Virus record (IMG/VR): IMGVR_UViG_3300033149_003493
Span: 1-22,404 of that record
Length of the DNA stretch: 22,404 nucleotides
DNA from: a virus
Direction: 5' to 3' (one strand)
Positions 1 through 5,013 of this stretch are shown here, one piece after another; the first letter of the stretch is position 1; the number at the start of each line of letters is the position of its first letter. The notes under the pieces are model-generated. The model ran no database searches. It was not told the DNA's origin and worked only from the letters and a program-made list of their open reading frames with translations. The position numbers were made by a program, and so were the translations under genes.

Positions 1-326
1 TTATAGGAATATTTATTTTCATCAATTAGTTTCGCTCCAGTAAGTGTACATATAGGTTTATATCCGTCTTTTATACCAAAAAACTTTTGCAAGCATTTCA
101 TTTCAAATACAGAATTATGGCAAATAAAAGACTGATTATCAACTATTGGAAGTGTAACACTTACATTCACATAACAAGAATTTGTTCCATTATACAAGGA
201 AAATCCTACCATTTCCATTTCTGAATAATCAAGAGAAGTTGTTTCAAAGTCAATAGAAATAGGATTAGTCCAATTTTCTTTGCACCAATTTTCAAATTCT
301 TTATTGTCTTTTATTATTGTTTTCAT
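1..326 (-). CDS. DNA polymerase I-type 3'-5' exonuclease domain, partial
   Basis: The reading frame opens with ATG at 326 and stays open to the left edge, giving about 108 residues, so the 3' part is outside the window. The protein begins MKTIIKDNKEFENWC. It shows the DEDD-exonuclease first motif SIDFETTSLD near residue 27, with D and E as metal ligands. The second motif CHNSVFEMKCLQKFFG near residue 70 matches the HNxxFDxxxL box of family A polymerases. A TGAKLIDENKYSYK segment then corresponds to the usual 'T.. A.LLDEN...LK' stretch. This is the proofreading region of a phage PolA-like enzyme. A free-standing DnaQ-like exonuclease is the alternative, because the polymerase domain is not visible. 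The ATG directly follows the TAG stop (327-329) of the membrane-protein gene upstream, so the two are translationally coupled in a leftward operon. Confidence 0.8.
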   Translation of the reverse strand, partial: MKTIIKDNKEFENWCKENWTNPISIDFETTSLDYSEMEMVGFSLYNGTNSCYVNVSVTLPIVDNQSFICHNSVFEMKCLQKFFGIKDGYKPICTLTGAKLIDENKYSY

Positions 327-650
327 CTAATCTTCATTTGCAAATAAATGTAAAGCTAAAATAGTAACTATTACTGGAAGTAAAGTTTCAAATCCCCCAA
401 TAAATCCATATTTAGCAAATCCTGTATAAAATGCTCCTGCAATAATAATAACCATCACTGCATAATCAATAGTTTTATTTGATGTCAAATCTTGAATCCA
501 TTGTGATATTGTTCTTTCTTTTTTCCATACTAAATAAAGGTCTATAACTCCTGCTGCTATCAAAGGAATATAAGCCAAACCAGTTTCCAATAAAATAAAC
601 AACACAAAACTTCCCAATAAACAACCTGCACCAATTTTTTGCAACTTCAT
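327..650 (-). CDS. small multi-pass membrane protein, unknown function
   Basis: This is a 107-residue protein that I do not recognise. It has about four hydrophobic segments: roughly residues 8-22, 24-42, 62-80 and 84-103. A charged stretch containing WKKERT lies between the second and third. There is no cleavable signal peptide and no catalytic motif. The gene starts one base after the TAA of the upstream 92-residue gene and is followed with no gap by the exonuclease gene, so it belongs to the leftward early operon. Membrane proteins in early phage operons can be host-takeover or superinfection-exclusion factors, but nothing here shows that. The frame is well supported by its tight packing, and the function is open. 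Confidence 0.7.
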   Translation of the reverse strand: MKLQKIGAGCLLGSFVLFILLETGLAYIPLIAAGVIDLYLVWKKERTISQWIQDLTSNKTIDYAVMVIIIAGAFYTGFAKYGFIGGFETLLPVIVTILALHLFANED

Positions 651-651
651 T

Positions 652-930
652 TTAATTCTCCAATTTCATTTCTCTTAATTCTTCTCCTGTTAATTTACAA
701 TTTTTCATTTTATCAGCAATAAATCTCCCAGTTGTTTTATACCAATCTGGATATTTTTGTTTAGTTACTGTAAGTGCCTGATAAATTATTTCTATTTGTT
801 CCAATGTTTTCACCCCATTATCAAAGATAAATTTTATTGGGTTATATCCTTTTGCTTCTATTTCTTGTAATACTGGTAACCAAATCAATATTTGTTTTTG
901 TTCATCTGACATTTCTTTTATAGGAATCAT
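652..930 (-). CDS. hypothetical protein, 92 aa, helical
   Basis: This is a soluble protein, predicted mostly helical, that I do not recognise. It carries alternating charged and hydrophobic residues and a central segment rich in I, L and E, and it has no Cys motif or membrane segment. The start at 930 is preceded by GGAG with five bases of spacing, which is a strong ribosome binding site. This favours 930 over the internal Met at 912. The 5' end overlaps the preceding small membrane-protein gene by 29 bases. That is longer than the usual four-base overlaps in this window, but both frames have credible starts. It sits in the leftward operon between membrane-protein genes. Confidence 0.65.
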   Translation of the reverse strand: MIPIKEMSDEQKQILIWLPVLQEIEAKGYNPIKFIFDNGVKTLEQIEIIYQALTVTKQKYPDWYKTTGRFIADKMKNCKLTGEELREMKLEN

Positions 931-1129
931 TTTTACTCCATTTAGTAAAATTTATAACATTTAGAAAAAAAGCTGGAATTGTTATAATAAGCAAACCATA
1001 AATCCCTGTCCTTAAAGCAATTACAGTCCAAAGAATAGAACCAATTATATGAAATACAAAACCTATTCTGGCTTTTTCTCCAACAAAATACTTACCTATC
1101 AATTCAAATATACCAGCCAAAACATCCAT
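902..1129 (-). CDS. small two-pass membrane protein (PnuC-like fold resemblance)
   Basis: I place the start at the ATG at 1129 rather than the longer frame opening at 1213. The upstream gene's TAA (1131-1129) shares its last base with this ATG, a TAATG coupling seen repeatedly in this phage. The 75-residue product has two hydrophobic helices, roughly residues 21-38 and 42-60. The second ends in NVINFTKWSK, with a basic tail after it. The pattern of glycines, an aromatic in the first helix and an N..N..KW ending recalls small phage membrane proteins that resemble single repeats of PnuC/SWEET-type transporters. That is a resemblance only. The function is unknown. Confidence 0.6.
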   Translation of the reverse strand: MDVLAGIFELIGKYFVGEKARIGFVFHIIGSILWTVIALRTGIYGLLIITIPAFFLNVINFTKWSKNDSYKRNVR

Positions 1130-1326
1130 TATTTTTTCCAAACAAAAAATATATATGCAAGTGTAAGTAAAGACAAAGGGCCAAGAAATAGTTGTCCTAT
1201 CATTATAGTCCAATTATGCTTTCTAAACTTTATTCCTCTAAATAAATCAATTATAATACATAACAAATTTGATAACAAACCACAACCAAACCAGAATATA
1301 AATACAGCCGATAAGATTTTTAACAT
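1129..1326 (-). CDS. small membrane protein, 65 aa
   Basis: The product is a 65-residue hydrophobic protein with two likely transmembrane helices (about residues 3-26 and 44-62). A short basic loop containing RGIKFRKHNW joins them. The start is preceded by AGGAGATAAAAA, a strong ribosome binding site. Its stop overlaps the next ATG by one base (TAATG). I do not recognise a family. Together with its downstream neighbour it forms a pair of adjacent, translationally coupled two-helix proteins, which could act together as small two-component membrane proteins of phages sometimes do. That is inference only. Confidence 0.65.
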   Translation of the reverse strand: MLKILSAVFIFWFGCGLLSNLLCIIIDLFRGIKFRKHNWTIMIGQLFLGPLSLLTLAYIFFVWKK

Positions 1327-1337
1327 TTTTTATCTCC

Positions 1338-1580
1338 TTAAATTCTTTCATAAGTTTTATTAAATACATCATTTGAAATTGGATAAACATTACCTTCTGA
1401 ATCAAAAGCTAACCAGCCATCTTTACAGAACATAAGACCTTCTGATGTTTCAACTTTAAATGACCCATCCACACGAACAGCTAAAGTTGTTAATTTTTTA
1501 CGATAATGCCCCCATCTTAAATCATAAGTTGGAAAAGGTAGATTGTTTTTATTATATACTGGTATTTTTTTATCTATCAT
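1338..1580 (-). CDS. small phage protein of the 'YPI..DxFxxTYE' type
   Basis: The product is an 80-residue soluble protein. Its second half, with YRKK near residue 27 and then GWLAFDSEGNVYPISNDVF and NKTYE near the C-terminus, matches the layout of a widespread small phage protein. In that family a YRKKP-like start is followed by 'GD.li.g..G..YP...D.F..TYE'. The function of the family is not known to me. The start has an AGGAG site (AAAGGAGATAAAAA) directly upstream. The gene lies between the 48-residue gene and the small membrane-protein genes of the leftward operon. The match rests on motif layout, so the family call is moderate while the gene itself is convincing. Confidence 0.7.
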   Translation of the reverse strand: MIDKKIPVYNKNNLPFPTYDLRWGHYRKKLTTLAVRVDGSFKVETSEGLMFCKDGWLAFDSEGNVYPISNDVFNKTYERI

Positions 1581-1635
1581 TTTTTATCTCCTTTCCCATT
1601 TTTTTAAATAAAAAGGTAAAGAACTTCTTATTTGT

Positions 1636-1782
1636 TCATCTCTTCTCCAACTCTTTTTCAAAATTATTTAGACATTCAATAGCTTTATAAATTAACTCTC
1701 TTTGTTTCTTTCGAGAACCAATAAGAGCTAATTCAAGAAACCTATAAGCCTCTTTGAGATAGTATTTAGAATCCCCGTCCAT
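1636..1782 (-). CDS. hypothetical protein, 48 aa, helical
   Basis: This short frame begins at ATG 1782 and ends at TGA 1636-1638. The product starts MDGDSKYYLKEAYRFLELAL and ends EKELEKR. It looks like one long amphipathic helical hairpin, with regular L/I/A spacing and many charges. A GGAG site sits seven bases before the ATG. The first 17 bases overlap the end of the upstream zinc-ribbon gene in another frame. I do not recognise a family. Support comes from the ribosome binding site, the coherent amino-acid composition and the fact that it fills what would otherwise be an unusual gap in the operon. A helical small binding or anti-host protein is possible but unproven. Confidence 0.6.
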   Translation of the reverse strand: MDGDSKYYLKEAYRFLELALIGSRKKQRELIYKAIECLNNFEKELEKR

Positions 1783-1948
1783 TCATTTTCTCCAAACATC
1801 TTTTACATATTTTCTTTTCAGATTCTATTTCCCAGCCAAATGTAATCTTATTATCATTATTATACACTTTTTTCCTTCGCTTGTCAACAATAAAATTAAC
1901 TTTTTCTTTAGGTTTTGAAGATTTTCCGCATTTATCACACACAAACAT
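1766..1948 (-). CDS. small zinc-ribbon protein, 60 aa
   Basis: The product is a 60-residue protein with two CxxC knuckles, C4-C7 near the start and C48-C51 near the end, the layout of a one-domain zinc ribbon. Between them lies a basic stretch containing VDKRRKKVYN. It probably binds zinc structurally and may contact nucleic acid or protein. No finer function can be read from the sequence. Its ATG overlaps the TAA of the upstream regulator gene (TAATG), so it is coupled to the regulator. Two coupled genes, helix-turn-helix followed by zinc ribbon, head the early operon, which fits a regulatory role without proving it. Confidence 0.7.
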   Translation of the reverse strand: MFVCDKCGKSSKPKEKVNFIVDKRRKKVYNNDNKITFGWEIESEKKICKRCLEKMNGRGF

Positions 1949-2295
1949 TAAAATTTCCTTCTTATTTTGTATTTTTTTTCAAGATATTCATAACTTATTG
2001 TTTCAATACTTTCTTCTGTGTCAAAATAATTCTCTCGACTAAATGTTTCTCCTAAATTAGTTATTCTCCAAATATGATTATGTAAATTATCTCTCTCTCT
2101 TCGAGATACATTCCTTATTCCTTCAAATCTTTCCCAGGCGTCAGGATGATTTCTCTTAAATCTTTCCAACCTTTTTTTAACAGCAATTTCTGAAATTCCT
2201 AATTTTTCAGCCACTTCTTTTATTTTCAATCCTTCACCCAGAGGCCCTGGTGTGATTAACAATAATACTTCTATTTGCTTCTTTGTCGGTTTCAT
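1948..2295 (-). CDS. helix-turn-helix transcriptional regulator-like protein
   Basis: The product has 115 residues. Residues 23-47 (LKIKEVAEKLGISEIAVKKR) form a clear helix-turn-helix of the sigma-region-4/LuxR/MarR-like class. A hydrophobic helix precedes it and a charged, presumably DNA- or protein-binding tail follows. It is the first gene of the leftward operon. The A of its ATG lies where transcription from the promoter at 2302-2330 should begin, so the message would be leaderless. A regulator encoded first in an operon and facing a divergent intergenic region is a usual place for an early switch protein. I cannot tell whether it represses, activates or replaces host factors. I saw no convincing operator dyad over its own promoter. 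Confidence 0.75.
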   Translation of the reverse strand: MKPTKKQIEVLLLITPGPLGEGLKIKEVAEKLGISEIAVKKRLERFKRNHPDAWERFEGIRNVSRRERDNLHNHIWRITNLGETFSRENYFDTEESIETISYEYLEKKYKIRRKF

Positions 2296-2301
2296 AGCAT
2301 C

Positions 2302-2330
2302 ATTATAACAAAAACCAAATTACAAGTCAA
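2302..2330 (-). promoter_or_regulatory. sigma70-type leftward promoter
   Basis: On the minus strand TTGACT (2330-2325) is followed by a spacer of exactly 17 bases (2324-2308) and a perfect TATAAT (2307-2302). The -35 box differs from consensus at one base. The predicted first transcribed base is 2295, which is the A of the regulator's ATG (2295-2293). This leaves no room for a ribosome binding site upstream. Confidence 0.8.
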
Positions 2331-2470
2331 GTGAAAAATTTGAAAAAATAAAATATTTTTTCCTAAAAAATATAAGTCAAAGATGCCTAAAAACATATAC
2401 TAAATGGGATGGCTGATAGAGAGACGTATGTTATTTGACAAATATATAATGATTTATTTATTTATGGGAC

Positions 2471-2624
2471 TTTCTATGACAACGGGATTGGCGACTTAAG
2501 GCCCATATTTAGACAGGATATGGGCTTTCCCAGAGGGAATCTTGGCGACCCGACTTTATACTGACAAAGTATAAAAAATCAGCTAAACTTGAAGTCAACT
2601 AAGTTTGGTTGATTTACCTGACAA
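2471..2624 (+). ncRNA. candidate structured RNA, unknown class
   Basis: Three strong hairpins follow one another. The first pairs 2498-2508 with 2518-2528 (core GCCCATAT/ATATGGGC, loop of 9). The second pairs TTTATACT (2555-2562) with AGTATAAA (2568-2575, loop of 5). The third is a 14-bp stem pairing AATCAGCTAAACTT (2577-2590) with AAGTTTGGTTGATT (2601-2614). A smaller TTCCC/GGGAA hairpin (2527-2537) competes with the base of the first, and CGGG/CCCG (2483-2486, 2549-2552) could close the 5' domain. The third stem needs two G-U pairs and the first needs one. These are valid on plus-strand RNA and would be A-C mismatches on the other strand, so the element is probably RNA read rightward. An 8-base direct repeat TTGGCGAC (2488-2495, 2542-2549) lies inside. 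The ends given are approximate. It does not match any RNA family that I can name. Confidence 0.5.
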
Positions 2625-2644
2625 GGGCAACGGCTCTATACCTC

Positions 2645-2674
2645 TTGATAGATTGTTTAATAAATAAATATAAT
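2645..2674 (+). promoter_or_regulatory. candidate rightward promoter
   Basis: TTGATA (2645-2650) is separated by 18 bases from a perfect TATAAT (2669-2674). The -35 box matches consensus at five of six positions. Transcription would start near 2681 and run into the terminase and head genes. The surrounding DNA is very AT-rich, so chance -10 boxes are common here. The spaced pair is the best rightward candidate I found. Confidence 0.5.
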
Positions 2675-2750
2675 TATTATATCAAAAGTATATTAGTCTT
2701 TTATTATATACCATATAAATAATATATAATATATAATATAATATATTATT
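2652..2750. other. AT-rich block, possible unwinding element
   Basis: By hand count only 7 of these 99 bases are G or C, about 93% A+T. It includes a dyad AATAATATAT (2718-2727) / ATATATTATT (2741-2750) with a 13-base spacer. It is flanked by the arms of the 12-bp inverted repeat and lies between divergent operons. An origin or regulatory melting region would fit. No iteron array or DnaA-box cluster was seen. Confidence 0.4.
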
Positions 2751-2850
2751 TTGTCAGGTAAAGAATAAAAGACAGAAGTCGCGGTACGTAAATAGAAAAG
2801 TAAAATAAGTCCGATAATGAAAGAATAGTAATTGTTGAAAAATACTTCTA

Positions 2851-3042
2851 ATGTATCGAAAGTTAAAACATTGTGATTGTTGTAAACGATGGTTGGATAT
2901 AAGGAATTTTCTAAAAAGAGAAGACAGAGAAGGATATTATTCTTGGTGTTTTGATTGTATGAAGGAAAGAGGCAGAACTGGGGATTATCCGCCTTTGAGG
3001 GAAAGAGGAGGTGGAACGATAGATTTAGGGGATAGAGACTAA
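2851..3042 (+). CDS. stand-alone zinc finger resembling the N-terminus of Endo VII-type HNH proteins
   Basis: The product is 63 residues with C8-C11 and C33-C36 zinc ligands. It matches in order and spacing the N-terminal finger of the HNH gene in this window (C8, C11, C34, C37). Shared features are the basic K-x-C start, an LD..NF step between the cysteine pairs and a DGY/EGYY turn before the second pair. The nuclease domain is absent; after the finger comes only a short Arg/Gly-rich tail. It could be a remnant of a decayed homing endonuclease or a small DNA-binding protein in its own right. The start at 2851 lacks a good ribosome binding site. The stop is five bases before the small terminase start. 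Confidence 0.55.
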   Translation: MYRKLKHCDCCKRWLDIRNFLKREDREGYYSWCFDCMKERGRTGDYPPLRERGGGTIDLGDRD

Positions 3043-3046
3043 TAAC

Positions 3047-3643
3047 GTGGCTAATATACCAAAAAAGAAGTTTGAAATAAAGAAAAGGGCAAGATTCGAT
3101 GCATCCTGGCTTCCTGTAATTCAAAATCTTACTGCGTTAGGATTAAATGAAAGTGATATAGGAGTAATCCTTGGTTATACTGGAAAGAATGCCAGGGATT
3201 GGCTTAATAATTTAAAGAAAAACCATCCAGAAGTAAAGGATGCTTGGGAATTAGGTAAAAGAATAGCTGATGTTCAGTTAGTAACCAAAGCCTTTCTTGC
3301 TGCAACTGGATATGATTATAAGCAAGAGAAAGTAAAATATAAAGCAGTAACAAAATACGATGGTGATAAGCCTTATACTGATTGGGTTGAAACAGAACGG
3401 GAAGAAGTTTTAAAGCACGCTAAATCTGACCCTGCTGTTTTGAAATTTTTGTTGTGTAATAGACTTCCTGAATTTTTCTCTGAAACTAAAAGATTGGAAA
3501 TTGATAAAACAATTTTGAGTCTTGAGGGAAAAGATATGGAGGCAGAGATTAAAGCTTTTGCCGGTCGTCTTTTTGAGATTGCTGATAATAAAACGATAGA
3601 TGCTGAATTTGTGGATAAGGAAGCAGATGAAGCTACCAGATAA
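3047..3643 (+). CDS. terminase small subunit
   Basis: The product has 198 residues and starts with GTG at 3047. TerS recognises the packaging site on phage DNA and regulates the large subunit. Residues about 28-55 (GLNESDIGVILGYTGKNARDW) form a helix-turn-helix-like DNA-binding segment. The following region with AATGYDYKQEKV resembles the 'A..YDY.E..v' stretch of small terminases, and SDPAVLKFLLCNRLPEFF matches the typical 'DP.a..f.L.nR.P..w' element. Position supports the call, because the large-terminase ATPase gene overlaps its end by 17 bases. No close ribosome binding site precedes the GTG; AGGGGAT lies about 14 bases upstream. Sequence identity between TerS families is low, so the exact family is uncertain. 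Confidence 0.75.
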   Translation: MANIPKKKFEIKKRARFDASWLPVIQNLTALGLNESDIGVILGYTGKNARDWLNNLKKNHPEVKDAWELGKRIADVQLVTKAFLAATGYDYKQEKVKYKAVTKYDGDKPYTDWVETEREEVLKHAKSDPAVLKFLLCNRLPEFFSETKRLEIDKTILSLEGKDMEAEIKAFAGRLFEIADNKTIDAEFVDKEADEATR

Positions 3644-4541
3644 TCCAAAAGCATTTTATGATTTAATTCCAACGGATATTCAAGAAAATCTGAAATTTAG
3701 GATTAGACTGCATAATTTACTTGCAAAAGATAAAGGGCTGCAAGATTTTTATTTAGGATTATGTTTAGAATATTTTCCGATATTATTTTCAAGTTGTTTT
3801 TGGACATATAATCCACAAAAGCCACCAGGAGAAAGAAATCAACCGTTTATTTTAAGGCCAAAACAAATTGAGACTGTTAATGTTTTGGATTGGTGTGTTA
3901 AAAATGAAAACGATTTTGCAATAAATAAAAGTAGAAAAGAAGGTGCTTCGGAGATTATTGTTAAATATTTTGTTGGGTATGCTCTTCTAAACGAAGATAC
4001 ACATTTTATTTTAGGTTCTCGAACAAAAGAACTTGTTGACAATATTGGAGACCCTACTACTTTATTTGCCAAAGCAGATTATACTCTTAACTCTTTACCT
4101 TCTTGGTTAAAAAAGCGGATTAGATATAATCCTAAAACAGACAGAAAAGATATGCAATTAAAGATAAGGGCTACTAATTCTTCTTTATCTGGTTCAACAA
4201 CGAATGAAAGTTTTAGTGCTGGCAGTAGGGCAACCGCATTATTGTTAGATGAGAATGGCAGAATTTGGCCTCTCAATTTAGCTGAATCTATCGAAGGTTC
4301 TGTACACGATATTTCAAATTGTGTTATTTATAATTCTACTCATTGGTTTGGAGAGAATCATCCGTTTAATAAAGCTATTCATAGAAAATCAACAAAAGTT
4401 GTTACTCTTTTTTGGTGGGAAAATCCAGAGAAGGCAAAATTTCTTTATTCAACTCCTGAACCTGGAGTTGTAGAATTGCTTGATGTTGAACGATATAAAG
4501 AAAATTATCCTGAATTATTTGATTATGCAGAAAAAGACTAA
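3627..4541 (+). CDS. terminase large subunit, N-terminal ATPase part (split gene)
   Basis: This 304-residue protein is only the motor half of TerL. It has the adenine-binding Q-like motif FILRPKQ (73-79), a variant Walker A KSRKEGASE (101-109), Walker B ALLLDE (204-209) and a coupling segment YNSTH (235-239). It stops after DYAEKD at 4541. The nuclease domain that follows in ordinary TerL is encoded 450 bases on, in another frame. I choose the start at 3627, because AAGGAAG lies just upstream of it and it gives a sensible N-terminus. The longer frame from 3600 has no such site. The 17-base overlap with TerS suggests coupling. The ATPase motifs are intact, so the protein is probably made and would have to work with the separate nuclease. 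Confidence 0.85.
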   Translation: MKLPDNPKAFYDLIPTDIQENLKFRIRLHNLLAKDKGLQDFYLGLCLEYFPILFSSCFWTYNPQKPPGERNQPFILRPKQIETVNVLDWCVKNENDFAINKSRKEGASEIIVKYFVGYALLNEDTHFILGSRTKELVDNIGDPTTLFAKADYTLNSLPSWLKKRIRYNPKTDRKDMQLKIRATNSSLSGSTTNESFSAGSRATALLLDENGRIWPLNLAESIEGSVHDISNCVIYNSTHWFGENHPFNKAIHRKSTKVVTLFWWENPEKAKFLYSTPEPGVVELLDVERYKENYPELFDYAEKD

Positions 4542-5013
4542 AATTTGTAAAAAATGCAAAAAAGAGTTAGATTTTAATTCTTTTTATAAAAACAAAGATG
4601 GAAAAGACGGGTATCGAAATGTGTGCAAAATTTGTTCACGAAAATCTCAACGAGATTATAAACGGAATAATTATAAAAAGAATCCTGAATATTATAAAAA
4701 AGCAGTAAATAAATGGAGAAAAAATAATCCTAAAAAAGTGAAAAAAACAAAGAAAAATTGGCAATTGAAATCTGATTATGGGATTACATTGGAACAATAT
4801 AATGAGATGTTTCAAAAACAACAAGGATGTTGTGCTGTTTGCGGTAGACATCAATCTGAGTTAAAAAGAGCTTTAGCCGTTGACCACAATCATAAAACAG
4901 GACAGTTAAGAAAATTGCTTTGTGATAGATGTAATGTTGGTCTTGGCTTTATTGAAGATTCAGAATATTTGAAGAAAGCGATAGAATATTTGAATGAATT
5001 CAATTTTATTTAA
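4525..5013 (+). CDS. endonuclease VII-like HNH nuclease inserted in the terminase
   Basis: The product is 162 residues from ATG 4525. An N-terminal zinc finger (C8, C11, C34, C37) is followed by a very basic linker (about 40-80). A His-Me/HNH domain of the recombination-endonuclease-VII type follows: YGITLEQY, zinc cysteines 103/106 and 133/136, the catalytic DHNH at 120-123, and KTGQLRKLLCDRCNVGLG with the conserved Asn 137. It overlaps the ATPase gene by 17 bases and the nuclease-half gene by 20. It occupies almost exactly the break in TerL. Such freestanding HNH genes act as mobile homing nucleases that cut alleles lacking the insert. Neither the 4525 start nor the alternative TTG/ATG at 4480/4483 has a well-spaced ribosome binding site. 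Confidence 0.85.
   Translation: MQKKTKICKKCKKELDFNSFYKNKDGKDGYRNVCKICSRKSQRDYKRNNYKKNPEYYKKAVNKWRKNNPKKVKKTKKNWQLKSDYGITLEQYNEMFQKQQGCCAVCGRHQSELKRALAVDHNHKTGQLRKLLCDRCNVGLGFIEDSEYLKKAIEYLNEFNFI

Larger units (their letters stand above)
2613..2762. repeat. 12-bp inverted repeat around an AT-rich segment
   Basis: TTTACCTGACAA (2613-2624) is perfectly repeated in inverted orientation as TTGTCAGGTAAA (2751-2762), with 126 bases between. The left arm overlaps by two bases the end of the 14-bp RNA stem. The enclosed DNA contains the rightward promoter and the AT-rich block. The pair could be two binding sites for one protein, or a long-range closing stem. The sequence alone does not decide. Confidence 0.65.

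Noticed and set aside
1049-1690. Two plus-strand frames across the leftward operon
   Set aside because: They lie opposite well-supported minus-strand genes with ribosome binding sites and have low-complexity K/N/F/I composition.
2435-2464. TTGACA at 2435-2440 as a promoter for the structured RNA
   Set aside because: The only -10 boxes at 16-18 bases (TATTTA and similar) match consensus at three positions; the nearby TATAAT is only four bases away. Kept as an idea in the finding, not as a feature.
2693-3124. Antisense frame of 143 residues
   Set aside because: It runs opposite the zinc finger and small terminase start, has a composition dominated by I, Y and F from AT-rich DNA, and no ribosome binding site.
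4512-4996. Similar sequences GAATTATTTGATTATG (4512-4527) and GAATATTTGAATG (4984-4996) as a target-site duplication around the HNH gene
   Set aside because: The match is imperfect and AT-rich, and a further GAATATTTGAA copy occurs inside the HNH gene, so chance or codon use explains it.
4525-5013. Group I intron within the terminase gene
   Set aside because: The HNH frame overlaps both halves, leaving no outside sequence for the roughly 200-base catalytic core. I saw no P7/P3-like conserved elements. A free-standing insertion fits better, though a splicing test was not possible.
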